Below, one piece after another: positions 1 to 7,409 of a stretch of 28,229 nt of DNA; the stretch's first letter is position 1, and each line of letters starts with the position of its first letter. The notes beneath the pieces are model-generated. The model saw only the letters and a list, made by a program, of their open reading frames with translations, was not told the origin of the DNA and ran no database searches. Source of the stretch: a virus. The stretch spans positions 1-28,229 of IMG/VR virus record IMGVR_UViG_3300009418_000084, one strand, 5' to 3'. The position numbers and the translations under genes were made by a program.

Positions 1-999
1 GGCAGCAGCAATCACAGAGGATCTTATAGTATCAATCATATGTTGCACATAGAGAAGTTGACCACGCGACTTAGAGTCTATTTTACCTTTCAACACTTGT
101 TGAGATTTAGAATACGGAGGATTAGGTTGTGGAACCTCCCCCTCTGAATATGAATCCAAAGATGACAAAGCTTCGATCCATCTAGATTCGAATTCTTGTG
201 AGTACGTTCTATTATCTGCATACGTTAGTCGTTTTTCTGGATAGTCTTCTAGCATTCCACCAGGTTGAAAAATTACTCCTGTACCAATTACCACGTCTCC
301 CAGCAGGGTATCCCAAAACGAATCATAAACACTCCTTTTCTCTGCTGATCTAACCATATTCACCATGGAGAATGTCATTATGTGTGGAAGCGTCATTCTG
401 AAAGATAGTCTAACTTGCCTTGGCTGCGCTCCAGTAAACAAACGGTAAGGCTCATTACGATTCATTATTTCATTTACCGCATACCTTGCTTGTCTTGTTT
501 CTTGTATTTTTGGGTTCTCAAAGAAAGGTATCACAAATTCAGATTTACTAGCATTGAAGAATTTGAATTTTAAATATCCACGTTCTTCAAGTGCCTGATT
601 ATACCTATCCTGAACAAAGGCCACAGTCTCTGGACGGAACAAAGCTCCGAATATCGCATTTCTAAACAAGTTTTCAGCAGTTCGTTTTGCTTGACCAAAT
701 ATATCACTTGGGCTTCCAAACCCTAATGACGTGCCCCCAAAGAAAGGGATAGAAGGAATTATAGCACCAATACCAGCCATCTGGCTCAAGTTGTTTAACT
801 GATTAAACAAACTCTCGTCTCCATCTTCCTTATACTTTGCGTTTCGTTTTGAGTCCCCCTTGTGCTGCTTAACAAAGTCTATTACTTGCTGTAGGTAACC
901 TGTAAGTAGTGGTCCACCACCATCAGCAGCTCTATGAGCTTCTATACTGGCTCCAACAGAACGTTGGTAATCAGTGAGAGGGTCTTGAATTAAACTCAT
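1..999 (-). CDS. Probable tail-tube/baseplate junction protein (gp48/gp54- or LysM-tail-protein-like), 3' end beyond window
   Basis: The frame is open for 333 codons from an ATG at 999 to the left edge, so the C-terminus is missing. Its ATG overlaps the tape-measure stop as ATGA, implying translational coupling. Around residues 160-205 there is a pattern ENPKIQE, then ARYAVNEI, then FTGAQPRQVRLSFRMTL, which resembles the core of baseplate or tube-cap proteins that bind the end of the tail tube. A glycine/proline-rich hydrophobic stretch lies at about residues 74-98. In T4, gene 29 (tape measure) is followed by 48 and 54, both tube-initiation baseplate proteins, so the position also fits. The family assignment is by pattern and order only; another baseplate protein is possible. 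Confidence 0.6.
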   Translation of the reverse strand, partial: MSLIQDPLTDYQRSVGASIEAHRAADGGGPLLTGYLQQVIDFVKQHKGDSKRNAKYKEDGDESLFNQLNNLSQMAGIGAIIPSIPFFGGTSLGFGSPSDIFGQAKRTAENLFRNAIFGALFRPETVAFVQDRYNQALEERGYLKFKFFNASKSEFVIPFFENPKIQETRQARYAVNEIMNRNEPYRLFTGAQPRQVRLSFRMTLPHIMTFSMVNMVRSAEKRSVYDSFWDTLLGDVVIGTGVIFQPGGMLEDYPEKRLTYADNRTYSQEFESRWIEALSSLDSYSEGEVPQPNPPYSKSQQVLKGKIDSKSRGQLLYVQHMIDTIRSSVIAAA

Positions 1000-2723
1000 G
1001 GTCTAGCTGCCGGTCCTCCCTCTTCTACATACCCGGTTCTGGTTTGAAGAGTTGTTGGGGGTACTACAGTGTCAAATACTTCTCTTCTAAGGTTGAGAGC
1101 ACCAGCAGTATTTTCAGCGATAGCACGTAGCGCAGGATTTGTATCCGCCATTGACTCCAACTGGTTCTCGTTCAACAAAGTAAGAAGAGAAACTGCTTTA
1201 CTGACTTCATCGGTCACCTTACTGTATAGTTGCTCTTTCTCTCCCATCATAAGGTCAGTTTGTTTCTTTTGTTCATCTAATATATCTCCTTCAGTACTGG
1301 AAATTGCCTTTAGGATCATAGGGATTACGAAGAAAGCACTAATTAATGCGAGACCCACGGGTCCACCAAGAAAAGCAAGGCGACCTGCGCCAGCTGCAAC
1401 TCCTGCAGCTCCTGCACCGGCGGCGCGGCCGCTAAACCCGCCTCCAGCCATCAAGTATGATGCCGGGGCTGCCTTTATCGCCGTGCCTGCTTTGATAGCT
1501 AGCAAAGTGGTCGAGATCTTTTTCATCATCCTGGGAAGACTTTTATAAGTCCATGCCAATATTATAGCATTTAATATTCTACCTAACAAAGTCCCCAAAG
1601 TAGTACCAAATGCTTCGAACACGAGATTCAAAACTCCTAATATCTGAGCTATGAAAGTCAAAGGTGGCAGCAATATGTTAGTCATAGTTCGTTTCATGTC
1701 ATTGAAAGTAGCAGCTAAAGTCTTTCTCCGAACGTCAGCAACCGCATCTGTAAAAGCCTTTTCTCGTGCTATTTGCCTATCCTGGACTGACATTTCACTA
1801 AGACGTTGTCCAAGCAACGCTAACTCTGGCACATTGCCAAATGCCCGTATCATGGCATCAATAGAAAATTCTGACCCTGGCTGTCCTCTTAAAGGAGAAA
1901 TTAAACCCTCCATACGAGTTACTGCCCGCATTACTAGACTTACAACCCTCTCTGAGCTTCTTGCACCTTGCAGGTCGCTTAGAGGTATACCAAGCTTTGC
2001 GGCGAGTTCAGCCTGTCTGGGACCTCCTTTAAGCAGGGCTGATATGACTCTGTTTATTTCAGTACCTGCTTCCTGACCAAACATGCCCATTAAGTGAGGC
2101 ATAGACAGTTGTATAGCCTCGCTAACTGCTGACCCGTAGGTTACAGAAGCCCCCTTCAAAGTATCCTTCAAGGCGAGTATTGCATCAATAACTGCTGTAG
2201 TGGATATCTTGTATTGCTGAGAAGTTGTAAAAAGATTTTTTGCGAGATCTTCACTTTCTTTTACACTCAACCCCAAAACGTGCCGATTGAGAGTTAAGAC
2301 AGCAGCAGTTTTTCTGAGATCAACTCCTAGTAATTGAAATTGTCCCAACAATTTAAGAGTTGTTTTATCACTCTTATTCAAGCCAGCCATAAAAGTTGCA
2401 CCGAGGACATCGGATGCTTCTTTGAAAGATATACCATGCATGTTGAGGCTATCCATCAACCTAATATTTCCAAAAAGGTAATCCCTACCAGTTCTCCCGA
2501 CAACTGCAGTTAGGTTCTTTTGCTCCTTTATTGCATCGTTAAAGGAATCAGCGAACGTTAAAATTACAGCCCCTAAACTTCTCAGGTTCTTATTGTTTCC
2601 AATAATAGCGCCTGTGAGAGATCTTCCAATACTGTACCCTCTAGCTAATCTTGCTCCAAAATTACCTAGCTGCTCTTCTAATGAGGCAAGATCATTACCA
2701 AGATCTTCGTCGTAAGATACCAT
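996..2723 (-). CDS. Tail tape measure protein
   Basis: This 575-residue protein has the usual build of a tape measure: a helical Lys/Leu-rich N-terminal half, long hydrophobic segments (roughly residues 355-400 and 445-480) and an Ala/Gly-rich stretch (AAGAGAAGVAAGAG) near 440. In the virion it would fill the tail tube and set its length; by the usual rule of about 0.15 nm per residue the tail would be near 85 nm (inference). The start at 2723 has AGGAG at 2733-2737, inside the end of the preceding gene. The stop overlaps the next start as ATGA. It sits downstream of the gp26-like hub/chaperone-like gene, although primase and nuclease genes intervene. Confidence 0.85.
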   Translation of the reverse strand: MVSYDEDLGNDLASLEEQLGNFGARLARGYSIGRSLTGAIIGNNKNLRSLGAVILTFADSFNDAIKEQKNLTAVVGRTGRDYLFGNIRLMDSLNMHGISFKEASDVLGATFMAGLNKSDKTTLKLLGQFQLLGVDLRKTAAVLTLNRHVLGLSVKESEDLAKNLFTTSQQYKISTTAVIDAILALKDTLKGASVTYGSAVSEAIQLSMPHLMGMFGQEAGTEINRVISALLKGGPRQAELAAKLGIPLSDLQGARSSERVVSLVMRAVTRMEGLISPLRGQPGSEFSIDAMIRAFGNVPELALLGQRLSEMSVQDRQIAREKAFTDAVADVRRKTLAATFNDMKRTMTNILLPPLTFIAQILGVLNLVFEAFGTTLGTLLGRILNAIILAWTYKSLPRMMKKISTTLLAIKAGTAIKAAPASYLMAGGGFSGRAAGAGAAGVAAGAGRLAFLGGPVGLALISAFFVIPMILKAISSTEGDILDEQKKQTDLMMGEKEQLYSKVTDEVSKAVSLLTLLNENQLESMADTNPALRAIAENTAGALNLRREVFDTVVPPTTLQTRTGYVEEGGPAARP

Positions 2724-2724
2724 T

Positions 2725-3204
2725 CTATATTTCTCCTAGCTGATTTCTGACAAACTGTAATGCATTTACTACTTTCATCTCTTTTATATACCTATCGTTA
2801 TAAACTCTGAAATTTGACTTGGTTAGCTTATTTACTATAAATAGTTCATGATAAGTTATAAAACCTCTTTTAGAGAATTTCCTTATCATAAATGCCTTCC
2901 AAAAATCACTAATATTATTTAGTAGAAGACCCTGTATGTACGTGTTCTGACGAACATCGGAACCCTTAAATTTAAACCATTTCCCGTTCCGTCCTTTTCT
3001 TATAGTAATAAGAACCAAAGGATCTGGCAGAGTTGCTGTAGGGCTAATATAATTAAAAGACACTAAATTACCTACAACGGAGTCGAATTTCTTGTTTCTT
3101 CCTAATGGGTTAGCTTTCATACCCTCCGGAAGCTCTCCTATCTTATTCCTGCCTCGTCTAAAGTTGAGGAAGGATGAAAAATATTTTAAGAATCGTCTAA
3201 GCAT
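2725..3204 (-). CDS. Small phage protein of unknown function upstream of tape measure
   Basis: I do not recognise a named family with certainty. The 159-residue product has a basic N-terminus (MLRRFLKYFSSFLNFRRGR) and then a stretch VGNLVSFNYISP, a short proline loop and PLVLITI, followed by QGLLLNNI. This pattern of a small beta-rich fold recurs in small proteins of T4-like environmental phages from general experience. It ends one base before the tape measure start, so it probably belongs to the same tail transcript. No Shine-Dalgarno is visible before the ATG, but a T4-late-type box TATAAATA lies 28 bases upstream on the same strand (3233-3240). A tail assembly role is inferred only from its place. 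Confidence 0.65.
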   Translation of the reverse strand: MLRRFLKYFSSFLNFRRGRNKIGELPEGMKANPLGRNKKFDSVVGNLVSFNYISPTATLPDPLVLITIRKGRNGKWFKFKGSDVRQNTYIQGLLLNNISDFWKAFMIRKFSKRGFITYHELFIVNKLTKSNFRVYNDRYIKEMKVVNALQFVRNQLGEI

Positions 3205-3232
3205 ATAAAATACAAGATACTATAATACAATG

Positions 3233-3240
3233 TATTTATA
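3233..3240 (-). promoter_or_regulatory. Late-promoter-like box TATAAATA
   Basis: Reading the minus strand gives TATAAATA, the T4 late promoter consensus, 28 bases before the start of the 159-residue gene and at the head of the tail block. It overlaps an oppositely directed TATATAAAAT box at 3237-3246. The surrounding 84-base spacer is extremely AT-rich, so chance occurrence is possible. Confidence 0.4.
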
Positions 3241-3246
3241 TAAAAT
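3237..3246 (+). promoter_or_regulatory. TATATAAAAT box upstream of the 94-residue gene
   Basis: This is one of four copies of a TATATAAAAT core lying just before genes in this window (the others are at 6333-6343, 10731-10741 and 15223-15233). It is 42 bases before the ATG at 3289. The flank is A/T-rich throughout, so this is the weakest of the four. Confidence 0.3.
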
Positions 3247-3288
3247 ATAAAAAAAATAGAAAGATATAAAGTAAATAGAATACTTTAT

Positions 3289-3573
3289 ATGAGTATTTCG
3301 GATACAGAGTCAGAACTGAAGGAGTTATTAGAACAAGTAAACTATGCTCTATCAGATGAGTTCAAAGAAAAATGGAGACATAGATTTTCCACTAACTTTG
3401 TATCTATATTCCAAGACAGGTTATTAAAAGCTCTGAAGACAAGAAAGCCAGTTACAAGATCTAGTATTAGATCTTTATACACCAAACAGCATAAATACTC
3501 TATTTTAGAAGTTAATGCTTTCTTTAAAGAAATTGATTTATCTTTATATTATCCCTTGATAATCTTAGACTGA
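3289..3573 (+). CDS. Unknown small protein, 94 residues
   Basis: The product is charged and helical in its first half (SELKELLEQVNYAL) and ends with the hydrophobic PLIILD. I recognise no family with confidence; a small transcription or replication accessory protein would fit the size and the neighbouring replication genes, but that is a guess. The ATG at 3289 has no clear Shine-Dalgarno; a TATATAAAAT box lies upstream. Its 3' end overlaps the convergent nuclease gene by 25 bases. Codon use is AT-rich like its neighbours, supporting a real gene. Confidence 0.6.
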   Translation: MSISDTESELKELLEQVNYALSDEFKEKWRHRFSTNFVSIFQDRLLKALKTRKPVTRSSIRSLYTKQHKYSILEVNAFFKEIDLSLYYPLIILD

Positions 3574-4346
3574 TCTCGAGATTCTTTCTCTTTCCTTATT
3601 GCTTCTTCCAGAATTTGTGTAGTTCCTCCAAACTCTGGGCATAAATCTTTATACTGACACCAGTTACAAAACATGTTCTGTGTTGGTGGAAACTCAGTCT
3701 TCTTCTTTTTTCTTATCTCCCAAATCTTATTCTGTAGAACAGATAAAAACTGCCCTATTTGAGTTTTTCCATATTTCAAGGAGATAAGTTTATCCATATG
3801 AGGATAATAATGAGCTACCGTAATCTCATCTAAGGGAACTTTGTACATTTTCGATACAGCATAGGCATACATCATAAGCTGTGGATCCTTATACAGGTCT
3901 GTTGAAGTAGCTGCTCTTTTACTTGTTTTGTAGTCGATTACTAGATATTTCCCTGTTTTTCCTTTAACAATCCTATCAATAATGCCATTCATCTTATAGT
4001 CATCCTTCATCTCCACTTCAAATGCTAGCTCACTGCTTACATGTTCATGAAGCTGTGAATTAAACCTAAGGAAGTTAGTTAGGATTTTATCAACTCCCTT
4101 ATCTCTTGACTTAGGGAATTTATAGGTAGACCTGCATTCCTTTGCAATAGTTCTCAACTCTTCTAGAGAAGAAGAGTTGTATCCAAGTTCTAACACTTTA
4201 TGGATATAGGATCCAAACTGCAGTGCATCAGTGTTGGAGTTAGCGTTGTAAGTATTTCTCAAATAATCTATATATTTGAATTTATACTTCTTTTTGCACT
4301 CATAGTACGCTTTAATCTTAGAAGGAGAGACTTTATTTATAAACAT
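3549..4346 (-). CDS. PD-(D/E)XK nuclease with Fe-S cluster, RecB/Cas4-like
   Basis: The 265-residue protein shows the order typical of RecB/Cas4-type nucleases: FGSYIHKVLE with His49, IIDRI with Asp124, VIDYKTSK with Asp138 and Lys140, then DPQLMMYAYA with Gln156 and Tyr160. Cys17 plus Cys227, Cys230 and Cys236 near the C-terminus (FCNWCQYKDLCPEF) match the four-cysteine 4Fe-4S arrangement of Cas4 and AddB. Expected activity is metal-dependent DNA cleavage, probably exonuclease, in recombination or replication. It is not next to any CRISPR array, so a phage recombination role is more likely than spacer acquisition. Its ATG directly abuts the primase ATG on the other strand. Confidence 0.88.
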   Translation of the reverse strand: MFINKVSPSKIKAYYECKKKYKFKYIDYLRNTYNANSNTDALQFGSYIHKVLELGYNSSSLEELRTIAKECRSTYKFPKSRDKGVDKILTNFLRFNSQLHEHVSSELAFEVEMKDDYKMNGIIDRIVKGKTGKYLVIDYKTSKRAATSTDLYKDPQLMMYAYAVSKMYKVPLDEITVAHYYPHMDKLISLKYGKTQIGQFLSVLQNKIWEIRKKKKTEFPPTQNMFCNWCQYKDLCPEFGGTTQILEEAIRKEKESRDQSKIIKG

Positions 4347-5342
4347 ATGAAAATATCCACTACACTTATTAAAGAGTATTTATTAGAAAAGTTCACAGAT
4401 TATAGGATATCTGAGACTGAATTTATAACGAATTCAATATTTTATGATGATCATGGGAAACACATGTCCGTAAACCTAGAGACAGGGTTATGGCAATGTT
4501 TTAGAACTAAAGAGGCTGGGGATTTCATACAACTGATATCTTTTAGGGATTCGATCAGCTATGATGAAGCCTTTAAATCAATCGGTAAAAAACTAATTTC
4601 CGATCCTGGTTCTCTTCTCTATCGTGCCCCCGCAAAGCAAAAAGAGCTTGAAAGTGCAGGTACGTTAGGTGATGAGATGAAAAACTTTAAACCGCTAGTG
4701 GAAATAGACGGAAAATCTGGGAGCGTGTCTGAACTGCTAGCCAAGAGATTTGTAAGGAATAGAAGACTGCCAGAAAGCAAATTTTACTTTGCCTCATCCG
4801 GAAGATACGCCAACAGATTAATCATACCATACGAAGATGAAAAAGGGATATTTTACTTTCAAGCTCGGCACCTAGTAAAGATTGGAATGAAATATTTAAA
4901 TCCAACACATAGGGATCACGGAGTGCGGTCTTCAGAGATTCTTTATCCGTGTAGCTCAAACACATCTTACGTAGTTCTAACAGAAGGACCTATAGACGCT
5001 ATGACGCTTCAATGCGCTGGTGTAAATGCAACCAGTATACAAGGAAGCTCTCTCTCCAGGCACCAATTATTAGAGCTAAAAAATTCCTTTACAGATATAG
5101 TTTTATCTTTTGATAACGATGACGCTGGTATGTTCGGGATGAGAAAATCATTAAACCTAACCAAGTGCTTGAATATGCCAACCCCTTATATTGTACAACC
5201 ACCTAAAAGATTCAAAGATTGGAATGATTTCTATCTCTCCACTACCAAGAGCGGGATTAGGAACTACATCAACGGAAATGTAAGAAAGCTTGATTACAAG
5301 TATACTGTTATCGAAGGATTACGTGAAATGGGTCACTCATAA
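4347..5342 (+). CDS. DNA primase with TOPRIM domain, DnaG/T4 gp61-like
   Basis: From ATG 4347 the product is 331 residues. The TOPRIM catalytic motifs are clear: LTEGPIDAMTL with Glu213, and LSFDNDDAG with Asp256 and Asp258. The preceding segment (residues about 155-180, RLIIPYEDEKG then FQAR) matches the N-terminal RNA polymerase part of DnaG primases. The N-terminal region (MSVNLETGLWQCF, then GDFIQLI) lines up with the DnaG zinc ribbon but keeps only one of its cysteines. It would make RNA primers for lagging strand synthesis. An upstream extension in frame to 4200 exists, but it lies wholly in the opposing nuclease gene, so 4347 is preferred. The 3' end overlaps the next gene by 35 bases. 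Confidence 0.85.
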   Translation: MKISTTLIKEYLLEKFTDYRISETEFITNSIFYDDHGKHMSVNLETGLWQCFRTKEAGDFIQLISFRDSISYDEAFKSIGKKLISDPGSLLYRAPAKQKELESAGTLGDEMKNFKPLVEIDGKSGSVSELLAKRFVRNRRLPESKFYFASSGRYANRLIIPYEDEKGIFYFQARHLVKIGMKYLNPTHRDHGVRSSEILYPCSSNTSYVVLTEGPIDAMTLQCAGVNATSIQGSSLSRHQLLELKNSFTDIVLSFDNDDAGMFGMRKSLNLTKCLNMPTPYIVQPPKRFKDWNDFYLSTTKSGIRNYINGNVRKLDYKYTVIEGLREMGHS

Positions 5343-6324
5343 TCCTGTTGTCCAAGACAGTACTGCTAACCTGCACCTGATAAGTTCCTGTATCTAATCC
5401 GCTTGTCTCCCAGTTGTACAGAATAGTATCAGCTGAGTCAGTCAGTATAGCGGGTTTCGTATCTGCCCAATCTTTAATTAACTCGAATGGGAGACCTGTA
5501 GAAACTCTGTCGGATAATTTTATAATCCGAATCGCCGCACCTTCCAATATTCCGTCCTTAAATATATTTTTTATGTCTTGCCCTATGTTCCTGTTTATAA
5601 CAACATAGTCTGTTTTAATCTGTAACTTTTCTAGACTACCTCTATTAACGTATTTTTGAACTAGAGTATGTCTAGTATTAACTATTATAGGTTCTGTTAG
5701 AGATACGATATTAGAGAATCCAGCACCATACAGCGTAAAGCTGTGAATTATTGTTCTCGGTTTGTCATCTTGAGCATCTTGTACCGTCCATACGTCAAAA
5801 TATGAAGTTACAGAACTTGCAGTATTGGAAGAAACAGCCGTTATATCGATAGTGTTACCTGTTTCGTCTGTTTTAGGTATCTGGTCAAAGTTCCAAAAAT
5901 TTGTGCTTGGTCTGAGAACCACCCCATAGTGTCCTTCACTAATTCTAAATATTCCACTTGCGCTATTTGTTTCTGTAGACTCTTTGAAATTAGTTGTATC
6001 AAACTCAGGTTGATTAGGATCAGTCACCTGAAGGACAGACCTAGTGGTTTTATCCCAGTCAACCAATTGCAAGTTATTAAAGACCATCTCGGCGTCTTTG
6101 TACTTCGTAGACTCTACTGTCCCAAAGTGCGGAGAAGTTCCCGTTGAATTAAGCCAGACTGATGAGTCTCCGTTTGTTGTGTCGTGGAAGACGTATACAC
6201 TGCTGAGGGCAAAGACATCAGTCATTGCCCCTGATTTCATGTAGTACATCTCAAGATATACGTCATCGGCGGCAGACGGCCTTTCCCACCTAGGGACTAC
6301 AGTTATGTTATTTAATTGTGCCAT
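5308..6324 (-). CDS. Probable virion structural protein, beta-rich
   Basis: This 338-residue protein is rich in Thr, Ser, Asn and aromatic residues with alternating beta-strand patterns, starting MAQLNNITVVPRWERPS and ending with GTYQVQVSSTVLDNR, an immunoglobulin/fibronectin-like strand pattern. No cysteine-based or enzymatic motif is seen. Composition and its place after the gp26-like hub gene on the same strand suggest a tail or baseplate component. A GTATATAAAAT box sits just upstream at 6333-6343, followed by GAG as a weak ribosome site. The 3' end overlaps primase by 35 bases. The exact family is not recognised. Confidence 0.65.
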   Translation of the reverse strand: MAQLNNITVVPRWERPSAADDVYLEMYYMKSGAMTDVFALSSVYVFHDTTNGDSSVWLNSTGTSPHFGTVESTKYKDAEMVFNNLQLVDWDKTTRSVLQVTDPNQPEFDTTNFKESTETNSASGIFRISEGHYGVVLRPSTNFWNFDQIPKTDETGNTIDITAVSSNTASSVTSYFDVWTVQDAQDDKPRTIIHSFTLYGAGFSNIVSLTEPIIVNTRHTLVQKYVNRGSLEKLQIKTDYVVINRNIGQDIKNIFKDGILEGAAIRIIKLSDRVSTGLPFELIKDWADTKPAILTDSADTILYNWETSGLDTGTYQVQVSSTVLDNRIMSDPFHVILR

Positions 6325-6332
6325 AGTAACTC

Positions 6333-6343
6333 ATTTTATATAC
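6333..6343 (-). promoter_or_regulatory. GTATATAAAAT box before the 338-residue structural gene
   Basis: On the minus strand the sequence GTATATAAAAT is followed by GAGTTACT and the ATG at 6324. The same 11-base string precedes two other genes (10731-10741 and 15223-15233). The box overlaps nothing but the end of the frameshift extension stop region (6345-6347). Candidate phage promoter; untested. Confidence 0.45.
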
Positions 6344-6344
6344 C

Positions 6345-6539
6345 CTACTTCTTTGAGCTTTTCATGGCTTCTTCCTCTCTTTGAGCTTCCTCAACACGCA
6401 TGTCTATAAATTTTTTCCGCTCGATCAAAGTCATAGCCATGACATCATGAAAAGTGAAGCCACAGTTGTGAGCTAGAATATATGCTTCGTGTTCCCCTGC
6501 GTCAGCTTTATGACGCTCTTCTAGCTCACGGAAAAAAAA
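6345..6539 (-). CDS. -1 frame extension of the gp26-like hub gene (GT-like tail assembly chaperone tail)
   Basis: After the slippery run at 6532-6539 the -1 frame stays open for 62 codons to TAG at 6345-6347. It has no usable start: a TGA lies just before the run and the first ATG is about half way in. The peptide reads FRELEERHKADAGEHEAYIL, then AHNCGFTFHDVMAMT, then ERKKFIDM and a charged tail. The pattern (aromatic, small residues, Gly, then MT..E+ ..F) resembles the short T domain of G/GT-type chaperones in other tailed phages. A slip would yield a 339-residue fusion (277 hub residues plus 62). A miscounted T run would instead make one continuous gene. It fills an otherwise empty gap. Confidence 0.65.
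   Translation of the reverse strand, partial: FFFRELEERHKADAGEHEAYILAHNCGFTFHDVMAMTLIERKKFIDMRVEEAQREEEAMKSSKK
6499..6516 (-). other. Hairpin downstream of the slippery site
   Basis: On the minus strand GCGTCA is followed by the loop TAAAGC and then TGACGC, a perfect 6-bp stem. It begins 16 bases after the slippery heptamer, somewhat farther than the usual spacer of 5-9. The loop also contains AGC that could pair with AGCT upstream, so a pseudoknot is possible. It may stimulate frameshifting. Confidence 0.45.
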
Positions 6540-7363
6540 CTTTCATTTATGGGAAGTGTCATAATCTCGTCCGCACTACAATGTTTGCAAATAAATCTAA
6601 CTTCCGTCTTAAGACCTATCTTGTTCGAAAATATTGTTTGTCGCAAGACAGTTATATCTTTCGCTGTTGTTTTTTTCAAAAATCCTTGGATAATTCCTCT
6701 ATCGGAATGTGATTCAAGCTTATCAATAAATTTCCACAAACTATCGGTTAAGGCAGACGGGTTATTCAAAATTCCTTCATCTTTTGCTCTAGGACACCTC
6801 ACATAGGCTGTAATCTCCGAATCAGGCAAAACAACAGGAATAGGATACTCCATCTCTTCATCTGCATAATCTACACCTAGTTTGTCTAATTCAATTGATA
6901 GAGAATTTTCCTCTCCGCATTGCTGACATTCAATACCTACAGGGTACTCGTTGCCATACGAAATCTCTCTGAGTTTGAAGAGTAGGTAATGCTTATCATA
7001 CAGTGACAAGTCCTTATACGGAATTCCTTCTATACACCTCTCCATGAGAGTGCCTACAGCTTTTACGCCTTGATTAAGTTTGGTAACTGATCTCAGGATT
7101 CTTTCATCTTCATAAGTGAAAGGTCTAATCTTAACTTCTTTAATGCCTTCATTGAATACGCCTCTTGAGGGGAGACTAATAGTTATCCACGCCTTTTTAC
7201 TTTCAACATTCCTAAGTAATTCTGAAATAGCGTCTTTAATGTTAGAAGCTTCTTTATTCTCATCTCGCATCATTTGTGGACGTTTTTCAACTTCTGGCTC
7301 TTCCTTTGGGGCTCCCGCAGGCCCTCTCGCTAGATCTATAATGGATTTTTCTCGTTCAGACAT
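6521..7363 (-). CDS. T4 gp26-like baseplate hub protein (zinc-binding)
   Basis: The 280-residue product carries the T4_baseplate (gp26) signature: SLPSRGVFNEG at about 63-73, PFTYEDERIL at 81-90, ERCIEG, and LREISYGNEYP near 131-141. Two CxxC pairs, Cys146/Cys149 (CQQC) and Cys259/Cys262 (CKHC), look like one zinc site. In T4, gp26 is part of the central baseplate hub; in other phages gp26-like proteins may act as tail assembly factors. The ORF ends shortly after TTT TTT codons in a run of eight T, and a second frame continues, so part of the product may be a longer fusion. It starts 46 bases from the divergent uvsW. Confidence 0.8.
   Translation of the reverse strand: MSEREKSIIDLARGPAGAPKEEPEVEKRPQMMRDENKEASNIKDAISELLRNVESKKAWITISLPSRGVFNEGIKEVKIRPFTYEDERILRSVTKLNQGVKAVGTLMERCIEGIPYKDLSLYDKHYLLFKLREISYGNEYPVGIECQQCGEENSLSIELDKLGVDYADEEMEYPIPVVLPDSEITAYVRCPRAKDEGILNNPSALTDSLWKFIDKLESHSDRGIIQGFLKKTTAKDITVLRQTIFSNKIGLKTEVRFICKHCSADEIMTLPINESFFSVS
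6533..6539 (-). other. Slippery heptamer T TTT TTT for -1 frameshift
   Basis: In the reading frame of the hub gene the bases are AG|T TTT TTT|T CC, so the heptamer fits X XXY YYZ exactly. The zero frame then stops after three codons (Ser-Val-Ser). A -1 shift joins the 62-codon extension. The run is eight T in total (6532-6539). Confidence 0.6.
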
Positions 7364-7409
7364 AGTAAAAAAATAGGTTTACTACTATAATAGTGTAGAT
7401 CATTAGGAT

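Noticed and set aside
1069-2076. Plus-strand open frames opposite the tape measure gene
   Set aside because: They mirror the Ala/Ser-rich codons of a clear minus-strand gene and have no ribosome site or recognisable product.
4334-4341. TATAAATA on the minus strand
   Set aside because: It lies inside codons 2-5 of the nuclease gene downstream of its start, so it cannot drive that gene and is probably chance.
4200-4346. Upstream extension of the primase frame
   Set aside because: It lies entirely in the opposite nuclease coding sequence and reads as a hydrophobic, unconserved-looking stretch; ATG 4347 gives a normal primase N-terminus.
3549-4346. Cas4 as part of a CRISPR system
   Set aside because: No repeat-spacer array or other cas gene is present; phage RecB/Cas4-like nucleases are common without CRISPR.
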